Assembly (NCBI RefSeq): GCF_032884065.1
Contig: NW_027062698.1
Location: forward strand, 591,154-655,153
Reading direction: 5' to 3'
Length of the DNA: 64,000 nt
DNA from: Artemia franciscana
Lineage: Eukaryota; Arthropoda; Branchiopoda; Anostraca; Artemiidae
In this document: piece after piece, positions 10,374 through 21,708 of the stretch
How the letters are laid out: every line of letters starts with the position of its first letter
Position numbering within the stretch: position 1 is the stretch's first letter
Notes under the pieces: generated by a model
The model's database searches: none
The model's input: only the letters and a program-made list of their open reading frames with translations
What the model was told of the DNA's origin: nothing
Position numbers and translations under genes: made by a program

Positions 10374-11026
10374 TTTATCTAAATAAAAGAAACATGTACC
10401 AAGATTAGGTTAAGAGAAATACGACAAAAATAAGCTAACTTAATATGAGAAAAAATTGAAAATCCTTTCCCGCCATTTTTTATTTTAAATGTGGCCGGTT
10501 TTAAGTAAAAACATGAAATTCTTATCGAAAGTGATAAAATCCCTTTCTCTTCTATGCTCAACTATAGACAAAAGTCGCGTGCTCGATCAGGAAAATAAAC
10601 CTTTTAAAACCTTTTAAAGTATGAGCGGTGTTTTACAAGCTCAAATATTCTACCAACTGGATGAAAACATTGAAGCAGGGCGCTTGGCCTCTCCCCATAC
10701 CCGTGAAACCTTTAAATCTCATGTGTCTTTGCTTGAACTGTATACCTTGGCCTCATGATGACAAATTCGTATGATTTTGATTGAATACCAGTTTTGGCAT
10801 CTTCAGGCAATTGACTTTAGTTGAACTGGTATTTTACAGATCAAAAGTAACTGCTTTGCCCTATGCAAGAGTACTTGTGATCGTTTCTTTCCCGGGAATC
10901 ATGGGAAAAAAACTCTATCATTGGATTAGAAAAGAGAGCCAAAATAAGTTATTTCTTTCACTAGCCTAATTTCTTTTCATTTGTAGTAAAATTTACGTAC
11001 TTACTCTGTATTGTTTATCAATCAAA
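10374..11026. other. Spacer, nothing recognised
   Basis: Non-coding AT-rich sequence. A short open frame near 10626-10757 has no start context or recognisable motif and was not called. Confidence 0.45.
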
Positions 11027-11436
11027 CAGTTCGTGGTAACGAACTGTAGTAAGGAGCGACCCGGCTCAAGAGTAACCAAAACTCTAAAAAATGGAATTTT
11101 GATACCAATAGCTACATCAAAAGAATCGCATTTTAATGCTGGTTTTAAATATATAAGTTTCATCAAGTTTAGTCTTACCCATCAAAAGTTACGAGCCTGA
11201 GAAAATTTGCATTATTTTAGAAAATAGGGGGAAACGCCCCCTAAAAGTCATAGAATCTTAACGAAAATCACACCATCAGATTCAGCGTATCGGAGAACCC
11301 TACTGTAGAAGTTTCGAGCTCCTATCTACAAAAATGTGGAATTTTGCATTATTTGCCAGAAGGCAGATCACGGATGCGTGTTTATTTGTTTTTTCTTTTT
11401 TCATTTCCCCAGGGGTGATCGTATCGACCCAGTTGT
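11027..11436 (+). mobile_element. Repeat family A copy, left end present
   Basis: Begins with the near-palindrome cagttcgtggtaacgaactg at 11027, followed by 'tagtaaggagcgaccc'. It also carries 'ttacgagcctgagaaaattt' and 'gccagaaggcagatcacgg', shared with copies at 38640-39712, 46042-46452 and 48339-49310 and their mirrors. It breaks off near 11436, where similarity stops. Non-coding; it looks like a MITE or another non-autonomous DNA element. Confidence 0.75.
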
Positions 11437-11710
11437 CTTTTCTATATCTCCCCCTCCCCAATAATTTTTTTTTGGCTAGTAACGACAATGGATACATGTC
11501 AGTATGTAAAACAAGGGAGGTGAAATGGTTCCGAGAGATTGGTTCATAAGATCTTCCTCCAAAGAAAAACCCGGAGACTTGTACAAAAAGTGAAATTTTT
11601 TTTAGAACTGAAGTCAAATTCAAAAATATAAAGTCCTTCCAACATTTTCATAAAATTATTAAAGTTTATTGCAATAAATGTTTACATTTTAAATCAACCC
11701 CTCCCCACAA

Positions 11711-12240
11711 TTTAAAAGAGCTGTCGTAATTCCTTTCGTTGATCATGACCTGAATATTTGTTCTGATTCCTACATCACGGCAGAACTAGACTTTATCAGG
11801 GACATACTTTTTGGAAATTGGTATCCTCTTTTATTTATTAATAATACAATTAACCGTAGACTGAAAAGAAATTCCAGTAAAATCAACGATAATTTACCAT
11901 GTGAGAATCCCGATAAGCCCTCGAACATAATTTAACTCCCATCTATACCCAATATTACTTACCTCCCATTATTTTGTGTCCATACTTAAAAAAGTATGCA
12001 AACAAAATAATCTGTATTTTGTATTTAACAATAATTTGAAGATCATAAATCCAAAACTGTACCACGAACTGCTGAAGACCTTTTGAACTGATGACCTTTT
12101 GAAGAATACCCTTTGAGGAATCTGCTCTTATTAGCAATGACCTAGGCATAAAGCACGTAGTTCAAGAAGCAATTGAAATCAGACTTAAGATTAATAATAA
12201 TAATTCCTTAAATAGGGACTTGGGATCCCTATTTAACTAA
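11711..12240 (+). pseudogene. Penelope-like element remnant
   Basis: Three frame segments resemble the end of a Penelope-like reverse transcriptase and its GIY-YIG region. From 11711 to the TAA at 11933-11935: FKRAVVIPFVDHDLNICSDS, then ITAELDFIRDILFGNWYPLL and FINNTINRRLKR, the usual tail after the RT. Around 11985-12075: LKKVCKQNNLYFVFNNNLK, the linker before GIY-YIG. From about 12130 to the TAA at 12238-12240: GIKHVVQEAIEIRLKINNNN, then SLNRDLGSLFN, the 'EA.EI ... N.NRD.G' end of the endonuclease. The catalytic GIY-YIG core is missing and the frames differ. It is a dead fragment, recognised from family patterns. Confidence 0.65.
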
Positions 12241-13243
12241 ATGCTCTATACACAAATTAAATTCAAAACGATTTTTACAGAATATTATAAAAAAAACAAT
12301 AGATATTAAAACAGAACCTGTCGTGGTTCTGTCATGGCTGCAAAATAAGCAAGAAGCATTAAAAATGTGTTTTTAAATCATTCTCTTGGTTCAATGAATT
12401 TCCTTGGTTCATCACAATTTATTTATCAGTCCTGATTGAAATTCACTGAAGTAAGGATGCTGGGACTGTTTTGAATTTTTTTTTTTTCATTTTAGTTGTA
12501 TTGATTTTATCCTGTTGTAAGTTTTTTCTTCTTATATATTTATGTCTTGCTGAGGGAGGCTTTGGACATAGGGCCGAAATATTCATTTTAATTTGTTTTC
12601 CATTGTTTTGCGAAAAGAATTCCTTATTGTTCTACTTGTTTTTCGTGTTTGTACTTTTGTATAACTTGATAGTCTTTGCATTATACAAAGAAAAATTTGT
12701 GATTTTTTTCTAAATATTGATCTTCATAGTAACGGAAAGATACTGGAAGTAGAACTTAAGGGATTTCTTAGTAATGATAAAAATTGAATTTACCTTTTTT
12801 TCAGAGTCTGAAATTATTCAAATTTTCAAACGCTAACAAAGAGTTGAACATAAGCAAAACTGTAAATAAAAAAAAAAAAAAAAATCAATTTGCACAATTT
12901 AAATGCTAATGATAAAAAAAAGCATGAAGAAGATGGCCTTAAGTTTAAAATTGATGATCAACAGTAATCACCAAGATACAAGAAATAAGGAAAATGAGTC
13001 GTCCATAATAAATTTTCAAATGCCAAGTGGCCACAAAAATAATTGAGATTATGAATATATGCTCATTGAGCACATAGACCCTGTAAAAGAGGTCTATTGT
13101 AATTATTTTTATCAACAACTGATCTATAGTACTAAATGGCCCAGTGGCTGCTTTGGCCTCATCTTGAAATACCTTGGGTATTATCAAATTTTGGATTCAA
13201 TTTGCTTATATTATGCCAACTGCACCTTTTGCTTTATTTTAAT
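12241..13243. other. AT-rich spacer, nothing recognised
   Basis: Homopolymer A and T runs and short chance ORFs only. Confidence 0.45.
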
Positions 13244-14100
13244 AAAAATAAAAATTCAAAATTACGAACGGTTGTAACTGTTCGATTATTTACTTGAAAT
13301 TTTGCATCCCTAGAATTTCTTATGCTGGAGCAAGTGCCCCCCCCCCTACGTCTCAGAAGTGGCCTAAGGCCAATTTGAAAAAAAAATATCTATAGCCTAG
13401 ACTCTATAGGGCCTTTTCTCCCATCTACCTTTTTTTTTTTATTACAATGCCATAATCTATTTGCATCAAGACATTTCCAACTTGCAGGATTTTTCAAGTT
13501 TGGAAACAGATTTGCGAACCGTCATTGCCTCTAGCAAATAAAAACAAACCAATCCCATCTAGCATTAACAAGCGAAATTATAAAAGTGCGTACATAACCT
13601 AAAATGAAATATTAATTTATATATGACTGTGCTTGTTCTTTACGTTTGGTTTATATTGAACCGAAGATAAAATAGCCCCTTTGGACCAATGAAAAAAAGA
13701 GAATACGTTTTTTGTTGTGTAAGTTTTGTTATATCTATTTCACTAATGATATCAGAGATATTAAGCAACTTAAGAACAAAAAAAAGATATGTCTAATCTA
13801 TTAAATTTAATGTAGTTTATGCTTTTTCTATACTGTTGGAGTCATGCTTTATATCCCTTTCTGAATGCCTAGAATTTTACCCCACTCCCGATTAATATTT
13901 TAATATAGTATCCCTCTTCCAACAGAGAAATACAAAAGGCAAGTCCGAGTTTGAAGTGGCATATATAAACACTCTTTTAACAATTTCTAATTAGTAAACA
14001 TCGGTTTTTTTATTCTTAGGTTTAAGTGTTCTTACTCCCCCCTCTCTAAAAAATAAACAAAACACAATGCTAGGCTACAAAGGATATATTTTAGATGTTT
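13244..14100 (+). repeat. Repeat family B copy
   Basis: Shares ordered blocks with 49320-49800: 'aattacgaacggttgtaac', 'ccctagaatttct', 'gggccttttctccca', 'atctatttgcatcaaga', 'aaaagtgcgtacata' and 'ggtttaagtgttctta'. Non-coding and several hundred bases long. Another copy, the mirror of the 49-kb one, is at 54642-55122. The termini are not defined. Confidence 0.65.
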
Positions 14101-15262
14101 ACCTAGTCTTGAGATTAAAGAACAATAAGCGAAAGACGTTTGAGGGGATAATAAAACAGATAAGTGATGTGACCTTCTTCAATAATAAAAGACTTTAATG
14201 AGGGGAGATACTTACAGAATCCCTTCGCCAGTGAGAAATTCACCAGTACTCCTGTATTAAAGACAGACTACAAACTTGAGTTTAACCAGGGTTAAACGAA
14301 CCGCTCAAAACGTGGCGTATTTTCTTCATATTAAGTATGACACCTACTTTAAGGGGCCTCCTCGATTCATTCATACCTTGAACAGCAATAGTGGTGCCGG
14401 TTCAGAACACTTGTAAACTGCATCATTTGAGCAATGTAAAACCTTTATGCCTATATAGAAAAAAAGAAGAATAAACATAATAACAAGCTCTAACTATTCT
14501 AATAACAATCAATGAAAAATCGACAATAATTATCTTCTCCTGTAAAGGCAACAATATGTCACATGCAAGGCTCTAGAACAAATTAAAATATTATTATGGA
14601 TTAGAGTTTAGAGTTTTACTCAAATAAGCTTTATGCAAACAACGTGAAAAGCTAACAAGAAGGCACCCAAGCTACTAGGCTAATATCGACATTATTTGAA
14701 CACACCCTATATTTAAAATAAGAGAAAAAGGAATAAAACCGATTGTGCGGAAAGTTTAAAAATGAACAATGCAGAAGAAAGTAATTTAAGAATTACACAG
14801 GAATATAAAAGTCATAATAAAGTTCTCTAGTCTATTGGAATTGGTAGCCTATAAGAACATGGTTGAATAAAACATTTTGTGGTTAAACTGCAATTATTCA
14901 ACTTGGGATTAGTGATACAAGTTCAAAATAATCAATTTAAGTGCTGTTAAAACGCTGCTTGGCAACAATTCAAGTTGTAGAAAATAGTAATACCTGAAGA
15001 TTTTGATGGTTGAAAAAAAAAAATAACAAATTAATGTGAAGGTGAAAAAGTGTTTATTGAATTTTGGTAAATGCAAAACAGTGAAGGGACTGTATGGTTG
15101 ATATTCAGACCACCTTTTAGGCTCTTTTATCTCCTTGAGATCTTGTGCCATATGAAATATTGCTTACTTGTATGTATGTGTTGTATATAGTGCCCTTATT
15201 TGCTTGTATTTTTGCCTCTCTTTTTACTTTATTGAGGTCTGTTTAATCGTATTTGTGCATTC

Positions 15263-15264
<2 letters not shown>
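14101..15264. other. AT-rich spacer, nothing recognised
   Basis: Only short chance ORFs. It ends at a long T run. Confidence 0.45.

Positions 15265-15347
<83 letters not shown>
15265..15347. repeat. 83-bp T homopolymer with one C
   Basis: T from 15265 to 15347, broken by a C at 15317. It lies 33 bp before the ORF1 ATG of LINE-2. It may be the poly(A) tail of a minus-strand retroelement or a slippage-expanded tract in the LINE leader. Its true length is uncertain in any assembly. Confidence 0.9.
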
Positions 15348-15379
15348 CTGCAAAGTAAGCTTGTCACGTGAAAGAAGTA

Positions 15380-16639
15380 ATGGTTCCTGGTAGTCCTGGG
15401 AAGGGTGGAGGTTGTGGGGGAGTTAGAGGTGGACCCACTGTACCAAATTTGTTGGCTAAAGGTCATGATATGACAAAAATTACTGACACTAATGACAAGG
15501 GTATGCTAGTCCCTCTATCAAAGACTTCTGCTGGATATCTAGGGCGTAGATTGGCTGTAGCTCTAGGAAATGATTATGGGAAAATACTCCCACGAATAGG
15601 TCCTAGAGGCTCTCTTGAAGTTGTTCCAAAAAATCTAGACATTGCTAATAAGATCTTAGGCATAAGGGATCTCACATTGAATAATATAGTGATCAAATTT
15701 GAAATGAAGCCAGAAAATATGCTATACTCAAGCAGAAAAGGAGTACTATACGTTCCCAGGGACTTAGCTACTCCTGAAGAACTCTGTAAGGAGATTCAGC
15801 AAGTAGAACAGGTTACAAAGGCAACTGTACTAAACCCTCATCCCACATCTAGAGATGGTAAACCATACACTAGCTACACTATACATGTTGACTTCTCTCA
15901 AGAAATGGATTTTCCTACAATAATTCCTATATGGAGTGCCCTCACTGTGGTGAAACAGTTCATACCAAAACCGTTGAGATGTTTCAAGTGCCAGAAATTT
16001 GGCCATAACTCTCTAAACTGTTGGGGTAAAGATACTTGTGGTATTTGTGGAGATAATCACCCCATGACAGCTTGCCCTGAGTTAAACAAAAACAGAAATG
16101 AACAAAAAGTAAGATGTGCAAACTGTAATGGACAGCACACTGCCCTCAGTAAAGAGTGCCAGGATTACAAGTTTAGAGCTGCAATTCTGAAAACGTCAGT
16201 CACAAAAGGTATATCATTCAAAGATGCAGTTCAAGCTTTCACTGACACCAAAGGGAAGACTCTGCACACACCACCACCAGCTTTAAACTTTGAACATTTT
16301 CCAGTCCTTGTTCACCCTTCAATCCCACCAGAAGCAAAAATACAGGAACCAATTAACAAGGAAGTTGTCTTACTGAGAGAAAAAATAGACCAACTAACCA
16401 CAGTAGTGTCATCATTGTGCTCACTGATTGCTTCCAGTGTAAAGTTAAGCAAAAGCTCGAAGTCAGAGGTACAGAAGATCCTGTCTTCACTGAAGAAATC
16501 TGAATCCTTTGTTTCTGGAAATGAAACAGACTCAGAGGATGGTATGGATGAAGATAACTTTGTTCCAAAGAAAATTTTGTCCTCTCCAGAGAAAAAGACA
16601 TTAAATAAGCGTGTTCATAAACAAAAAATCAAAGAATGA
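15380..16639 (+). CDS. LINE-2 ORF1: gag-like zinc-knuckle protein
   Basis: A 419-residue ORF from the first ATG (15380); the frame also reads upstream from GTG at 15368, which is not a likely eukaryotic start. Three zinc knuckles sit at residues 201-214 (CFKCQKFGHNSLNC), 220-232 (CGICGDNHPMTAC) and 246-260 (CANCNGQHTALSKEC). The preceding 50-190 region, with 'IPIWSALTVVKQFIPKPLRC' before the knuckles, matches the layout of insect I/Jockey-type gag proteins that bind element RNA. The last 100 residues are acidic and lysine/serine-rich. The stop overlaps the ORF2 ATG as ATGA. Confidence 0.9.
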   Translation: MVPGSPGKGGGCGGVRGGPTVPNLLAKGHDMTKITDTNDKGMLVPLSKTSAGYLGRRLAVALGNDYGKILPRIGPRGSLEVVPKNLDIANKILGIRDLTLNNIVIKFEMKPENMLYSSRKGVLYVPRDLATPEELCKEIQQVEQVTKATVLNPHPTSRDGKPYTSYTIHVDFSQEMDFPTIIPIWSALTVVKQFIPKPLRCFKCQKFGHNSLNCWGKDTCGICGDNHPMTACPELNKNRNEQKVRCANCNGQHTALSKECQDYKFRAAILKTSVTKGISFKDAVQAFTDTKGKTLHTPPPALNFEHFPVLVHPSIPPEAKIQEPINKEVVLLREKIDQLTTVVSSLCSLIASSVKLSKSSKSEVQKILSSLKKSESFVSGNETDSEDGMDEDNFVPKKILSSPEKKTLNKRVHKQKIKE

Positions 16640-19600
16640 CTACAAGGGTAATCCAACTAAACATTAGGGGAATGGGAAAATCAAAGGTAGTAGAATTGAA
16701 AAACCTTCTAGTGAGGAGTAAGCCAGATATTGTACTAATTCAGGAAACTTTATTGAATGAACAGAAAACTTCCCCAAATTTTAAAGGCTATAGCATGGCT
16801 AGATGGGATAGGAAGACAGGACCAGGGGGAGGACTTATGACTTTAGTTAAGGATAATATCCCGTTTAAAATAGTAGATGATTTTACCCCAGGAAAAAATG
16901 AAATTGGGATTATATCTGTCAAAGAGGATGGAACGGATAACTGGATATCCGTTATCAACTATTATAACAGGACTGCAACTGACTTTGATTTTAAACAGTT
17001 CAAAGATGCTTTTCAGAAATGTAAAGAGAGGAAAATAATTGCTGGTGACTTCAACCTTCATAACCCAATGTGGGACTCAACATCTTCTCCAAATAATAAT
17101 TCTAATTTACTGGCAGATTTTATTACTGATCCTCAAAATATGGTTTGTCTTATCACTCCAATAGATCTAGGTACTAGGCTAAACCCCTTAAATGGGAAGA
17201 CTTCTACTATAGATTTAACAATTGCTTCTTTAGACCTTTCAGTTGACTTTGAGGTTATTATACCGTCACCCTTTGACTCTGATCATTTCCCAGTAATGTC
17301 AGTGCTTAATTTTTCTGCTTATAGACTTCAGTTAATGAAGTCGGTGAGTTGGAAGTTCCGCAAGGAGTCCTGGCCTGAATGGCAGAGAGAGGTAGACTCG
17401 GATCTGACGGATGTTGAACTACCTACCTCTGTTGAGGAGCTTAATGAGAAGTTAACTCAAGTTATGGTGAATGCTAGTGAAAGGGTATTTGGGTATGTAA
17501 AACTTAAAAGAAAATCTAGAAACTCCACACCAGGGTGGAATGCTGCATGCCAAAAAGCTTATAAGGAACGAAACACGGCAAGAAACAAGTTTAGAAGAAA
17601 TCCTACAGTTACAAACAAAATTGAAATGAATGCAAAACAAGCCATCTTTAGGAAAATTGTTCCCCAAGAAATCAAGAATGGATGGAAGACTCTAATTGAG
17701 ACAAAGTTTACGAAGACTACATCAATCAAAGAGTTGTGGAGGAGCTGGAAAGTCTACACTGGACAAAGGTCTTCCCCAATATCTGGCATCATGATACACA
17801 ACGGAACCACTGCCGCCACAACACCCGAGAAAATAAAACTTCTGAAAGAGTATCTAATTGCAAACATTCCTCCACAACTTTCTACTCAAAACCGACCCAC
17901 TATGCAACCTACACAGGTCTTCCCTAAGAATGATATTGAACTTGTAGAACAGGATATTGATACGATTATTAAAAAATTAAAACCAGGGGCTATGGGCCCA
18001 GACAGGATTCACAATGAGATGCTGTCCAACATGTCCCCCCTGCTTAAGGCTTCTGTCTTAACTTTGTTTAATAGGTCCATCAAGGAAGGTTATGTCCCAT
18101 CGCTTTGGAAAAAAGCTGCAATAATACCAATCCTGAAACCCCAAAAGGACCCTACATCCCCAAAATCATATCGCCCAATTGCCTTGACTTCATGCCTCTG
18201 CAAGCTAATGGAGAGACTGATAAAAAAGAAAGTTCTACCAGAAATTGAGAAAGTAGTTCAGCCAGAACAACTAGGCTTTCTGCCCCAACGCAGTACAATA
18301 GACTGTCTTGTGAGGCTTGAAAATCAAATAAAACAGGGATTCCGCCTAGGAAAAGAAACTCTAGCTGTTTTCCTTGATATGACTTCAGCATTTGACAGAG
18401 TGAATATCCCTACTCTAATGGCAAAACTAAAGAAGCTAAATATTAGCCCTCAAATCGTGGAATGGATTGGTAATTTCTTGACTGAGAGGAAAATAGAAAT
18501 AACTTTAGAAAATCATTCGTCTGGCTTTTTTAGTGCTCCAAATAATGTGGGTCTCCCCCAAGGAGGGGTACTAAGTCCTTTATTGTTTTTAGTATATTGT
18601 CACGATATAAACTTAGATACGATACTGGGTTGTAAACTATACTTATATGCTGATGACATTGCAGTAGCTGCCTCCTCTCGAGATAGGGGATGCCTTAAGG
18701 CTTCAGTCCAAAAAGCCCTGTATTACTTAGAAAATTGGACAATGGAAAACTACATGTCATTTTCAACAGAGAAGTCAGTAAGTGTTCTTTTCTCAAGGAA
18801 AAATCGAACAAATGCTCAACCCCCCATTGTGTCTTTAGCAGGAGTGGACATCCAACATGCAGAGAAATTTTGCTATCTAGGAGTCTTACTGGATTCAAAG
18901 TTGCTATGGACTAACCACATCGACTATCTTGTTGGTAACCTGTGAAGTAGGGCAAACTTTGTCAATGCAATCTGCCTCTCTAAAAGAGGAGCCCCATATT
19001 CTTGTGTTTCAAAACTAATTGGAGCAACAATCACCAGCAAACTGGACTATGGTAGCATGTTCTATAGGGAAGCAACTAAGCACAACCTCCAGAAACTTGA
19101 TTCAGCTTTTAATCAAGTTCTCCGACGAGCTCTAGGCTGCTTAAAAACCACCCCCACCCCAGCCCTCTACTGTGAGCTTGGCGTCACATCACTTCAGAGG
19201 AGAAGAAATAATCTTCAAGCCCGTTACTTTCTAAAAAAAATGGGATCAACAAATCATATTGTTTATAAAGAATGCATTGCTACATGGAATCAAGATCTCC
19301 AGTTTAGACCAAGGTTTTCCCCTACAGTCTATAAATATTCTTGTCTGATGAGTAATGCTGGCCTTCCAGGCCTAGTTCCAACCCCAAATATAGATGACCT
19401 TTCCTCACGCTTCAACGGAATAGGTAATGTAATTAATTTAGCTCTAGATAATAGAATTAATGATTCAGGAACAATAATTTTAAAATTAGAGTGGTATAGG
19501 CTGACTCTGCAATGGACTGACTTTACTCACATATATACTGACGGATCTAAGTCGGAAATGGGTGTAGGCTGCGCTTTTGTAGTCCCGTCAACTGGTACTT

Positions 19601-20391
19601 CTTGCGGATTTAAGCTACCTGACAAGCTTACTGTTTTTTCTGCAGAAATGATTGCTATTTATCAAGCACTTCTTTATATTAAGTCAAACGGTATAGTTGG
19701 TAGCTTTTTGATTTGTTCTGATTCTCTATCTGTATTAAATTACTTAGCTATGAAACGAAATGATGCCAAAGAAACTGCTGCACAAATTGAAAAAATAGTT
19801 GATGACCTTCTAATACATGGTTATGATCTACAACTTACATGGGTCCCAGCACATGCAGGTATTCCTGGGAACGAGTCAGCTGACAAAATGGCAAAATGGG
19901 CTTGCAGAAATGGTGAATTGTTGGATGTAAACTTGTCCCTGAGTGAATATATTCAGGGTTATGAGGCCAAATCCGCAATTGATGAGAAAGCTGATTTCAC
20001 AAGAAAGTCCACTAATACAATCTTGGATCTATATGATTTTAAGCCTCCTCCATTGGACCTAATTCACAGTGAGAGGAAAATTGCCACAACAATATTTCGA
20101 ATCAGATCTGGCCATGCTAAAGTGAATTCTGTTCTCTTTAAATGGAATTTGGTTGACTCCCCAAATTGCATTGTATGTAATGTATATGAAGATGTCCGCC
20201 ATGTTATAATGTCGTGTAAAAAGTATTATATCCAGCGTGAAATATTAAAAAGAAAAGTTCTAAAGCTCTTTGGTGCCTTTACTTTCCGTGCGGTGGTGGG
20301 TCATTCATCCGCCCCTCCGTGGGCTCGTAGGGTGTCTGTTTCTGCACTGGGTTGTTTTATTAGAACTTCAAGTTTATTCGATGTGCTTTAA
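16636..20391 (+). pseudogene. LINE-2 ORF2: APE, RT, RNase H, with one in-frame TGA
   Basis: The frame is continuous for about 1250 codons except for a TGA at 18943-18945 (codon 770), in LVGNL-stop-SRANFVNAI. Endonuclease: N9 of LNIRG, QET 36-38, GDFN 137-140, SDHFP 215-219. Reverse transcriptase: FLDMTSAFD 579-587, GLPQGGVLSP 639-648, YADD 671-674. Past the stop lies an RNase H with the expected D-E-D-H/D set: YTDGS (D about 969), FSAE (about 1004), CSDSL (about 1029) and VPAHAGIPGNESAD (H about 1073, D about 1083). A C-terminal CIVC.......H....C knuckle follows. A TGA from CGA by one transition is the simplest reading. The product as it stands would lack RNase H unless the stop is read through. 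Confidence 0.9.
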
Positions 20392-20575
20392 CAGTCTTGG
20401 GTCATGTTGTATCAAGTCAAATGTTTATTAATGTATTCAATATATTGTATAAGTTTAATGTGTTTCCCACGAAATTTAATGTAAATTGTAATTTACGGCT
20501 GTAAATACTATAGAATTAATTAGGGTGGTCTGACGTAGGTGGCTATACTAGTGGAAAAAATGGTTTGCCACCAAT

Positions 20576-21708
20576 AAAGAATCTGCAAATAACGATTCTA
20601 AGTGATTCACTAATCTGAAAGTAGTCATCGTTTCTTAAAAATTCTCCATACACATTGTCTGGACAAGATTGATACGTACGTGACGGAGCTGATTCATGCT
20701 CCAAAAACGTTGGAATCAACAACAACAACAACAACAGCTAACAAGAAAAAGAAAGCCACATTTAGAAGCACTGATTAACGCTAAACAACATATCAAGTAG
20801 TTTTTTCCCGAGCTGAGCTAATTACGTTGACTTTTTCCGATTCATTTTTACCAATTCAGTCACATATTTAGTACTGGGCCAGTACTATTGCTTATTGCAA
20901 ATCGTAAATTTTGGCGAGTGTTAGGTTTTGAATAAATGTTTTTTGGCTTGTAAATTTTTAAATTCAACTTATTTTTTTGCCAATTGATTAGGTATAGACG
21001 CTTTTTTTTTTTTAATCGTTCAAATTTTGTTTCTCTTAATTTTTTTGCTGGCTTCCAGGTCGTTTATTTTTATTCGATTTGTTTCGTTCACATTTCCCTT
21101 CAGAAAATATTTCCTTCCAAATTTCCTTAACGTGTTGCCTTCTAAATTTTTCTTGTACCACAGAACAAGCGAGGTGGTCACCCTACCAAAAATTTTTGTC
21201 TTTTTCGTCTAGTATTTTCGATGGCATTAAAACAATCGTTCTTGATTTTTATTTCTTTTAAAAAATTTTCAACAAAGAACTGAATAATAGAGAATATAAA
21301 AAATAATATAAAAATCAGTATAAAATAATACATCAATTCCAACAGAAAATCGCTGTCTACATCTATTCATAAAATAATACAACTATTCAAAAGTAATTAG
21401 TTGGTGTCAGAAATAAATTAGTTCAATAATGCTTATTTTGAAGCAAACATTTTACATTTTTTCCTTTTTAACACAATTCAGACCATTGTCCAGTGACGAT
21501 CCAAATGGTCGACACAAGAGCGCCATATATTTCAAAATAAAGATAACGAAAAACGTCATTTACTTGTAGCATTCGGTTTTGGACATTTTCAAGTAAACCC
21601 TTTGTAAAAACTACCCTCTTATACGGGGGTTGCTTTGCCCTTCTAAATGAAATGCTGTTATTAATAACGCCCATAATCTATTTTAGTTTTTATCTGACAT
21701 CTACAATT
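20576..21708. other. Spacer with (CAA)n run
   Basis: A caa-repeat at about 20718-20737 could be a LINE-type simple tail. The rest is AT-rich with no recognised feature. Confidence 0.45.

Larger units (their letters stand above)
15348..20575 (+). mobile_element. LINE-2: I/R1-like retrotransposon with RNase H, nearly intact
   Basis: Contains ORF1 (15380-16639), ORF2 (16636-20391) and a 3' UTR with an AATAAA-type signal near 20573. The order gag zinc knuckles, APE, RT, RNase H and a C-terminal CCHC fits the I/Loa/R1 side of the LINE tree, not Jockey/CR1. The only coding lesion seen is one in-frame TGA in ORF2. The leader is very short (under 35 bp after the T run), so the true 5' end may be truncated or lie inside that run. 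Confidence 0.8.

Noticed and set aside
15368..15379. Upstream GTG start for LINE-2 ORF1
   Set aside because: Not a usual eukaryotic start; the ATG at 15380 is in frame 12 bp later.
15168..15466. Poly-Phe and poly-Lys ORFs
   Set aside because: Translations of the T homopolymer.
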